The notes beneath the pieces are model-generated. The model was not told where the DNA came from. It made no database searches and was given only the letters and a program-made list of their open reading frames with translations. A stretch of 10,569 bases of DNA from assembly GCA_903932545.1 (NCBI GenBank), contig CAIZGT010000462.1, positions 1 to 10,569 of the forward strand, given 5' to 3'. The DNA is from an uncultured Rhodospirillales bacterium. Its GTDB lineage: Bacteria; Pseudomonadota; Alphaproteobacteria; Acetobacterales; Acetobacteraceae. The translations under genes were made by a program, and so were the position numbers. How positions within the stretch are numbered: the first letter of the stretch is position 1; each line of letters opens with the position of its first letter. Below, in pieces: positions 6,452-10,569 of this stretch.

Positions 6452-7918
6452 ATGCCGATTGTCCAACAAGGCAGCATCAACACCACTGCCCTCGTTGTGC
6501 CGGATCTCTACGTGCAGATCGTCCCGCCACAGAATCTCGTGCTCAACGGCGTGCCAACCAACGTCATCGGCCTCGTTGGCACCGCCAGCTGGGGGCCGGT
6601 GGGCCAGCCGGTGATTGTCGGCACGATGAGCGACTACGCCAGCAATTTCGGCCCGCTGCTCGCCCGCAAATATGACATGGGCACCCAAATCGCCACTGCC
6701 GTGCAGCAGGGTGCTTCAAATTTCCGCTGCGTCCGCGCCACCGATGGCACCGATACCGCAGCCACCCTCACGCTGCCCGGTACCGGCTTCACCCTGGTGG
6801 CACTCTACACCGGCAGCCTTGGCAACCTGATCAGCGTGACCCTCGGCACCGGCAGCCAAGCCAACACTTGGCGTCTGACATTGGCACTTCCCGGCAAACA
6901 GCCCGAAGTGTTTGACAACATCAGCGGCGGCGGCGCGGCGTTCTGGAACAACCTCGCCACCGCCATCAATTCCGGCACGTCGATCCAGCGCGGCCCCAGC
7001 CAACTCGTCGTCGCCACCACCGGTGCCACTTCTGTGACGCCCACCGCATTCACCACCACGTTCGCCAGCGGCACGCCAGGCACTGACGGCGCCTCCGCCG
7101 CCACTGCTGCCACACTCGTCGGCACGGACATCGTCCCCCGCCACGGCATGTATGCCCTGCGCGGCCAAGGCTGCTCAATCGGAGTTCTGGCCGACACTGA
7201 TGACCCGTCGCAGTGGACCACCCAAGCCGCATTCGGCCTGCAGGAGGGTATCTATATGATCCTCACCGGCCCTGCGTCCGACAACATCTCCAACGCCGTC
7301 ACCGTCAAACAGACGGCAGGCTTAGACACCTACGCCTGCAAGCTGATGTTTGGTGACTGGATTTGGTGGAACGACCAAGCCAACGCCACCCAGCGCCTCA
7401 CCAGCCCGCAAGGCTTCGTCGCCGGTCGTCTGGCGAATCTCTCGCCCGAACAGTCAAGTCTCAACAAGCCACTTTTTGGCATCATCGGCACCCAGAAATC
7501 TGGCGCGCCCGGCACCACGCAGGCGAGCAGCTACTCCTCCGCTGAGCTCAGCGTACTACTGTCTGCTGGTATTGACGTCATCGCCAACCCGCAGCCTTCC
7601 GGCCGCTTCTGGGGCGTGCGCGGTGGCCATAATTCCAGCTCGAATGCAGCGACCAATGGCGACAACTACACCCGCCTGACCAACTACATCGCCGCCACCC
7701 TCGCCTCGGGGATGGGCCAGTATGTCGGTCAGGTGATCAATCAGTCGCTGTTCCGCCGTATCCGCGCCACCCAGCTGAGCTTCCTGCAAGCCATGCTCAG
7801 TCAGGGCATGCTCGGCAGCCCGGATGGCTCGCTGCCGTTCAGTGTCATCTGCGATGTGTCGAACAACCCGCTCAGCCGCACCGGCCTCGGCTACGTCCAG
7901 TCCAACGCGCAGGTGTAG
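6452..7918 (+). CDS. Tail sheath protein, truncated by in-frame amber
   Basis: This 488-aa protein forms the contractile outer sheath of the tail. It opens MPIVQQGSINTTALVVPDLY. The core follows with NVIGLVGTASWGPVGQPVIV, then a tube-distal inserted domain (residues about 100-215, Thr/Gly/Ser-rich with TGSLGNLISVTLGTG), then DDPSQWTTQAAFGLQEGIYM and the Cys/Trp-rich LMFGDWIWWND. Near the end it carries the helix FRRIRATQLSFLQAMLSQGM, followed by the C-terminal domain strand FSVICDVSNNPLSRTG. These match phage sheath (T4 gp18/Mu gpL-like) architecture. The frame ends at TAG 7916-7918, but the same frame then continues with sheath-like sequence to TAA 8021-8023, so the protein is 34 residues short of the expected end. 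ATG 6452 follows GAAGGAGG. Confidence 0.88.
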   Translation: MPIVQQGSINTTALVVPDLYVQIVPPQNLVLNGVPTNVIGLVGTASWGPVGQPVIVGTMSDYASNFGPLLARKYDMGTQIATAVQQGASNFRCVRATDGTDTAATLTLPGTGFTLVALYTGSLGNLISVTLGTGSQANTWRLTLALPGKQPEVFDNISGGGAAFWNNLATAINSGTSIQRGPSQLVVATTGATSVTPTAFTTTFASGTPGTDGASAATAATLVGTDIVPRHGMYALRGQGCSIGVLADTDDPSQWTTQAAFGLQEGIYMILTGPASDNISNAVTVKQTAGLDTYACKLMFGDWIWWNDQANATQRLTSPQGFVAGRLANLSPEQSSLNKPLFGIIGTQKSGAPGTTQASSYSSAELSVLLSAGIDVIANPQPSGRFWGVRGGHNSSSNAATNGDNYTRLTNYIAATLASGMGQYVGQVINQSLFRRIRATQLSFLQAMLSQGMLGSPDGSLPFSVICDVSNNPLSRTGLGYVQSNAQV

Positions 7919-8023
7919 TATCAGGCGATCAACGAGAAATTCATCGTTAACATCGAAGGCGGCCAGACCGTGCAGGTCTCCCGCCAAACCCTTCCCGGCG
8001 CGCCCGGCAGCCTCAGCGCATAA
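7916..8023 (+). pseudogene. Cut-off C-terminal end of the sheath gene (after amber)
   Basis: Past TAG 7916-7918 the sheath frame stays open for 34 codons to TAA 8021-8023. The peptide begins YQAINEKFIVNIEGGQTVQV, which reads as the terminal strand of a sheath protein and directly continues the upstream NAQV. A single C-to-T change of a CAG glutamine codon would explain the stop. The tube gene ribosome site overlaps the TAA (AAGGA at 8022-8026), the normal spacing for these operons, so TAA is the ancestral end. Readthrough, suppression or sequencing error remain possible. Confidence 0.75.
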
Positions 8024-8035
8024 GGAACGCCCACG

Positions 8036-8464
8036 ATGACCAGCACCGTCTTTTCCGTCGGCCGCGACTGCCAACTCGTGGTGATCGGTCCCTATGGCCG
8101 CATCGATCTCACCCATGTCACCGGCTTCGAAGCCCGCCAACTCACCGCCCCAATCCGGGTTGACCGTATCGATGGCTCCCAGCTCGCCGCTGAACTGCCC
8201 AAAGGCTGGGACGGCCATTTCGACCTCGAGCGCGGCAACTCAGCGGTGGATGATTTCATCGCCCAGATCGAAGCCGCGTATGTGCAAGGCAGTGCGGTGC
8301 CAACAGGCACGCTCTACCAATACATTTCCGAACCCGATGGCAGCACCAGCACCTACCAGTTCAATCAGGTGGTATTCAAACTCACCCAATCCGGCCAGTG
8401 GCGCGGGGATCAGAGCGTTAAACAGCGCCTGGACTTCTTCGCCGCCCGCCGAATCCGCGTCTAA
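8036..8464 (+). CDS. Tail tube protein
   Basis: This 142-aa protein is probably the inner tail tube subunit, which stacks in hexameric rings inside the sheath and conducts DNA. It lies 12 bases after the ancestral sheath stop, the classic sheath-then-tube order. The sequence is beta-rich with a central helix (NSAVDDFIAQIEAAYVQGSA), followed by strands GTLYQYISEPDGSTSTYQFN and QVVFKLTQSG, and a basic end QRLDFFAARRIRV. This matches the beta-barrel-plus-helix plan of tube proteins. The length is typical of the small myophage tubes (about 110-170 aa). AAGGA about 9 bases upstream supports ATG 8036. A REP-like hairpin follows its stop. Confidence 0.75.
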   Translation: MTSTVFSVGRDCQLVVIGPYGRIDLTHVTGFEARQLTAPIRVDRIDGSQLAAELPKGWDGHFDLERGNSAVDDFIAQIEAAYVQGSAVPTGTLYQYISEPDGSTSTYQFNQVVFKLTQSGQWRGDQSVKQRLDFFAARRIRV

Positions 8465-8474
8465 CCAGGCCCTC

Positions 8475-8504
8475 GGAGGCTGGGATGCCGATTTGCATCC
8501 CACC
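8475..8504 (+). repeat. REP-like hairpin B (3' of tube gene)
   Basis: GGAG at 8475-8478 precedes an inverted repeat TGGGATGC (8481-8488) / GCATCCCA (8495-8502), a perfect 8-bp stem with loop CGATTT. The stem extends by two G-C pairs around a bulged C at 8480. The stem core TGGGATG/CATCCCA is shared with hairpin A at 4354-4394, and the orientation is the same. It lies 10 bases past the tube stop and lacks a T-run. Confidence 0.55.
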
Positions 8505-8527
8505 AAGTGCCACCAGCGAGTTAACGC

Positions 8528-8866
8528 ATGACCCCCGCACAATCACACCTCGCTGCAGCATCGCCTGTGATCGGCACGCAAGATAGTCTTGGCCGAACCC
8601 TGGCTTTGCGTCGCCTGACGTCCTTGGACAAGCTCCGCTTGTTCAAAGCCGCCGGGCCCATACTGGCGCAGAACCCGCTCTGGCTCGGCATGGCAACCCT
8701 TGCCTGTGCCGTCACCGAGATCGACACCATACCTGTGCCGCCACCAACCAACGAGGCGCAAATCGAAGCCCTCGTCGCCCGTTTGGGTGACGAGGGCATC
8801 AGCGCCGTTGCCCAAGCCCTCAAGCCCGAAGCGGAAGTCGATCTGGCGACCCACGCGGGAAACTGA
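8528..8866 (+). CDS. Tail assembly chaperone, short form
   Basis: This 112-aa, helix-rich soluble protein lies between tube and tape-measure candidate, the invariant place for tail-assembly chaperones (lambda gpG/gpGT, P2 gpE/E'), which coat the tape measure until the tube polymerises. Visible features are an opening MTPAQSHLAAASPVIGTQDS, a central LALRRLTSLDKLRLFKAAGP, and a C-terminal helix DEGISAVAQALKPEAEVDLA ending THAGN. The ribosome site is weak (GCGAG, about 7 bases before ATG 8528). The last two sense codons, GGA AAC before TGA, form most of a slippery heptamer, so a fraction of ribosomes should continue into the next frame. Confidence 0.72.
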   Translation: MTPAQSHLAAASPVIGTQDSLGRTLALRRLTSLDKLRLFKAAGPILAQNPLWLGMATLACAVTEIDTIPVPPPTNEAQIEALVARLGDEGISAVAQALKPEAEVDLATHAGN

Positions 8867-8918
8867 GCAGGCACCCTGATCTGGTGGATTGTCTCTACCT
8901 CCTCCGGAACGGGGTGCC
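8857..8918 (+). other. -1 programmed frameshift site and stimulatory stem
   Basis: The heptamer G GGA AAC at 8857-8863 is read as GGA AAC in the short-form frame, directly before TGA 8864-8866. It matches the X XXY YYZ rule, and GGG AAA re-pairing moves ribosomes one base back. Six bases later, GGCACCC (8870-8876) can pair perfectly with GGGTGCC (8912-8918). The loop between them can hold an inner stem GGTGG (8883-8887) / CTACC (8895-8899). The downstream frame is open for 57 codons. Confidence 0.78.
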
Positions 8919-9036
8919 GTTCGACGTCGCCTTCTCTCTGCCCGCCGAAGACCGCCTCGGCTGGATCGTCGCCTTGGGCTGTCTCGATGGCGGCGACTTC
9001 GATTTCACCCGCATGGAATGGAGCAAGCGCGCATGA
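8863..9036 (+). CDS. Tail assembly chaperone frameshift extension
   Basis: This is the -1-frame continuation of the chaperone gene. Slippage at 8857-8863 rereads C8863, so the fusion is join(8528-8863, 8863-9036), about 169 aa against 112 for the short form. The extension reads LSRHPDLVDCLYLLRNGVPF, then DVAFSLPAEDRLGWIVALG, and ends FDFTRMEWSKRA. It is compact, acidic and helix-rich, like other T/E'-type extensions whose fused domain contacts tape measure or tube protein. It has no ATG or good ribosome site of its own; GTG 8884 is possible but lacks a convincing Shine-Dalgarno. Its TGA overlaps the next gene start (ATGA at 9033-9036), as expected for a translated frame. Confidence 0.72.
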   Translation: MSRHPDLVDCLYLLRNGVPFDVAFSLPAEDRLGWIVALGCLDGGDFDFTRMEWSKRA

Positions 9037-9383
9037 AGTTCTCCGATCTGAGTGCTCGCGTCGATCACGCCATCAGCCTCGCCTTTGCCGCCGAAGTCGG
9101 TGCCCTCACTGAAGCCCTGCGTGACATCCTCAGCACCGAGCCCGGCGGCCCGCACACCCATCCCTGGCTGCAAACCGGCACGCTGCACAACAGCATCCAG
9201 TCTGAGATCACGGATAACGAAGCCATCATCTTCAGCAACGACCCGGTTGCCGCCGTCCAAGAACACGGCACGCCAAAACTTCTGCCCCGCCCTAGCTTCG
9301 GCCCTCTGGCCGCCATCGCTGGCCCCGGCATCGCCCAGCGCATCGGTGCCGCCGCCGTCGCAGCCCTTCGCGGAGAAAACTGA
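9033..9383 (+). CDS. HK97-gp10-like tail completion/neck protein
   Basis: This 116-aa protein starts at ATG 9033 inside the ATGA overlap with the chaperone extension. An in-frame TTG at 8889 would extend it through sequence that belongs to the other frame, so I reject that start. The N-terminal helix contains an EVGALTEALRDIL segment. Then follow GTLHNSIQSEITDNEAIIFS, a DPVAAVQEHGTPKLLPRPSF stretch, and a helical end. The V/YxQxEHGT...xPRPxF element is a hallmark of HK97 gp10-like and related virion-morphogenesis proteins, which sit at the head-tail junction. In most phages such a gene lies before the tube gene; here it comes after the chaperone. Its stop overlaps the next ATG (TGATG at 9381-9385). 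Confidence 0.65.
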   Translation: MKFSDLSARVDHAISLAFAAEVGALTEALRDILSTEPGGPHTHPWLQTGTLHNSIQSEITDNEAIIFSNDPVAAVQEHGTPKLLPRPSFGPLAAIAGPGIAQRIGAAAVAALRGEN

Positions 9384-10156
9384 TGGACGACTACCTGATC
9401 GGCATCCGATTGGCGCTAGATAACGGCGTCAGCGAAGGCCTCAACACCATCCGCGCCGACCTCGCCGTGCTAGACCGCGCTGTCGCCAATTCCGCCGAAG
9501 GCCTGCGCGCCCTCACCACAATGGCCCCATTCCCGCAGCCAGCCAGAAAGACCCAATCCCAACCCGTAGGCCGGATAAGCGAAGCGCCATCCGCCATCTC
9601 TGCCCCATCCCCACCCTCATCATTCGAGCCCGCTCCACGCGCCGCACCCATCATCCGCATCACCCCACCCTCACAATCCGCCGCCCCACCCGTGGGGTGG
9701 GTGAGCGAAGCGCAACCCGCCACCTCTGCAACGCCATCTTCAACCACAACGCCATCGCCAACCGTCGCTCCAGCGATCGCGATCAGCCCCACCGCCCCAC
9801 TCAGCTTAGCAATCAAGCCAAGCGCCCCGGCAGTGATTCCAACCGCCCCGCGCCAATTGGCCGCGGCATCGCTCGTTGCTCAGCGCTTGCCACCCTCCGC
9901 CCCATCCTTGTCAGACGCACCGAACGCCCCCCCGCCACCTCAATCCGCGCCCAATCAGTCCACGAGCTTCGCCCCGCCACCCCCCGCCCAATCCTCCCAC
10001 TCCTCCGGTGGCCCAGTGTATCTCGACGGCGAATATGTCGGTCACTGGCTCTCCAATCACCTCGCCCGTGAAGCCAATCGCCCCAGCGCGGGGGGCACAA
10101 GCTTTGACCCTAATCTGGGCATCGCCTGGCCCGGTGCCGTGCAAGGAGGTCAATAA
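9383..10156 (+). CDS. Short Pro/Ala/Ser-rich protein in the tape-measure position
   Basis: This 257-aa protein has three parts. Residues 1-46 (MDDYLIGIRLALDNGVSEGL, then a charged helix) look like the start of a tape-measure protein. Residues about 47-207 are low-complexity Pro/Ala/Ser/Thr sequence, almost certainly disordered, with no coiled coil or membrane helix. Residues about 208-257 form a conserved-looking end with GPVYLDGEYVGHWLSNHLAR and FDPNLGIAWPGA. The gene follows the chaperone and precedes a baseplate-type gene, where the tape measure that sets tail length normally lies. At 257 aa it would be a very short one. The middle holds a duplicated peptide, PVGRISEAPSAIS and PVGWVSEAQPATS (from V62 and V104), encoded by REP-like palindromes. 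The role is uncertain. Confidence 0.55.
   Translation: MDDYLIGIRLALDNGVSEGLNTIRADLAVLDRAVANSAEGLRALTTMAPFPQPARKTQSQPVGRISEAPSAISAPSPPSSFEPAPRAAPIIRITPPSQSAAPPVGWVSEAQPATSATPSSTTTPSPTVAPAIAISPTAPLSLAIKPSAPAVIPTAPRQLAAASLVAQRLPPSAPSLSDAPNAPPPPQSAPNQSTSFAPPPPAQSSHSSGGPVYLDGEYVGHWLSNHLAREANRPSAGGTSFDPNLGIAWPGAVQGGQ
9558..9603 (+). repeat. REP-like element C inside coding sequence
   Basis: GTAG at 9566-9569 begins a near-palindrome: GG-C-CGGAT (9569-9576) pairs with ATCCGCC (9589-9595) around a bulged C at 9571, with AGCGAAGCG in the loop. A second copy lies exactly 126 bases (42 codons) downstream, so both are read in the same frame. It encodes residues V62-S73. Confidence 0.65.
9684..9729 (+). 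repeat. REP-like element D inside coding sequence
   Basis: GTGG at 9692-9695 precedes GGTGGGT (9696-9702), which pairs with ACCCGCC (9715-9721) with one wobble, enclosing the same GAGCGAAGCGCA-type loop as element C. Flanking bases on both sides also match C (CCACCC before, CTCTGC after). It encodes residues V104-S115. Confidence 0.65.
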
Positions 10157-10569
10157 TGTCCATCCCCAGCCTCCTGCTCGGCCCAATCCAGTTCACCGAC
10201 TTCGAACTTCCCGCCGCCATCACCTGGGGCGGCGCACAAAGCCTCATCGTCCATCGCCTCCCCGGCGGCGGGCGTATCATCGACGCGATGGGCCGCGACG
10301 ATGCGCCGATCACTTGGTCCGGTATCTTTACGGGTACTGATGCCACGCTACGTGCCCATGCGCTCGATCTGATGCGCGCCGAGGGCAGCGTCTGGCCGCT
10401 CAGCTGGCAAGATTTCTTCTATTCTGCGGTGATCTCTCGCTTCGAGGCTGATTACCGTCGCCCGAATTGGATCCCCTACCGCATCACCTGTGCCGTTTTG
10501 CGCGACGAGGCCTCCGCCCTGGTCGAAACCGCTCTCTCCACTGCGCAAAACATCGCCGACGACCTCGCC
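10156..10569 (+). CDS. DNA_circ_N / Mu gpN-like tail-baseplate protein (5' part)
   Basis: The frame opens at ATG 10156 (TAATG overlap with the previous stop, with AAGGAGG about 6 bases upstream) and stays open for 138 codons to the window edge, so the C-terminus is missing. It begins MSIPSLLLGPIQFTDFELPA, followed by AITWGGAQSLIVHRLPGGGR and DAMGRDDAPITWSGIFTG. This order (GP.xF.xFExP, WGG.QxL.VHxLPGGGR, GRDxxxITWSGxF) is characteristic of the DNA circularisation N-terminal domain (Mu gpN and relatives), a protein of the tail/baseplate hub. Then follow LDLMRAEGSVWPLSWQDFFY and a YRRPNWIPYRITCAVLRDEA strand. Its position just after the tape-measure candidate fits a baseplate role. Confidence 0.72.
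   Translation, partial: MSIPSLLLGPIQFTDFELPAAITWGGAQSLIVHRLPGGGRIIDAMGRDDAPITWSGIFTGTDATLRAHALDLMRAEGSVWPLSWQDFFYSAVISRFEADYRRPNWIPYRITCAVLRDEASALVETALSTAQNIADDLA

Noticed and set aside
7556..8218. 220-codon minus-strand frame opposite sheath and tube
   Set aside because: It spans the sheath/tube junction antisense to two well-supported genes and shows only the composition expected of a shadow frame.
8889..9032. TTG 8889 as start of the gp10-like gene, adding 48 residues
   Set aside because: The added residues are Arg/Pro-rich out-of-frame reading of the chaperone extension; ATG 9033 sits in a clean ATGA overlap.
9383..10156. The Pro-rich gene as a frameshifted reading of another gene
   Set aside because: Both ends look like genuine protein in this frame, the start and stop are coupled to neighbours, and the two repeats are in phase; other frames give Arg/Pro/His-rich noise.

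Overview
This window is a late structural-gene block of a contractile-tailed (myovirus-type) phage or prophage, with every supported gene on the + strand. Base composition is GC-rich with strong third-position G/C bias. The gene set and protein styles fit a prophage of a GC-rich alphaproteobacterium, plausibly Acetobacteraceae; the host assignment is inference, because no rRNA, tRNA, integrase or chromosomal flank is present.

Layout: the C-terminus of the large terminase subunit (3-92); portal (122-1522); a short scaffold-like protein (1525-1932); an AT-rich non-coding stretch followed by a polytopic membrane protein that is not a virion protein (2100-2903) and a strong rho-independent terminator (2959-2985); major capsid protein (3021-4343); three neck/connector candidates (4427-4804, 4804-5454, 5467-6294); a 47-aa small protein (6305-6448); tail sheath (6452-7918, cut short by an in-frame amber codon; the remainder continues to 8023); tail tube (8036-8464); a tail-assembly chaperone with a -1 frameshift extension (8528-8866 and 8863-9036); an HK97-gp10-like tail completion protein (9033-9383); a short Pro/Ala/Ser-rich protein in the tape-measure position (9383-10156); and the start of a DNA_circ_N/Mu gpN-like tail protein that runs off the window (10156-10569).

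The genes follow assembly order: packaging, head, neck, contractile sheath and tube, chaperone, tape measure, baseplate. Many junctions are translationally coupled (TGATG, ATGA and TAATG overlaps), so the set behaves as one late operon. The membrane gene 2100-2903 interrupts that order. With its AT-rich leader and its own terminator it looks like a moron (cargo) gene lodged between scaffold and capsid.

The main unusual signals are: (1) an amber codon inside a still-conserved sheath C-terminus; (2) a canonical G GGA AAC slippery heptamer abutting the chaperone stop, with a downstream stem; (3) the membrane-protein moron; (4) four same-orientation REP-like GTRG/GGAG hairpins, two directly 3' of the capsid and tube genes and two embedded in frame in the tape-measure candidate; and (5) that tape-measure candidate itself, which has a disordered Pro-rich middle in place of a long helical body. 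I see no tRNA, rRNA, CRISPR array, IS element, attachment site or replication origin. No stretch over 300 bases lacks a gene.
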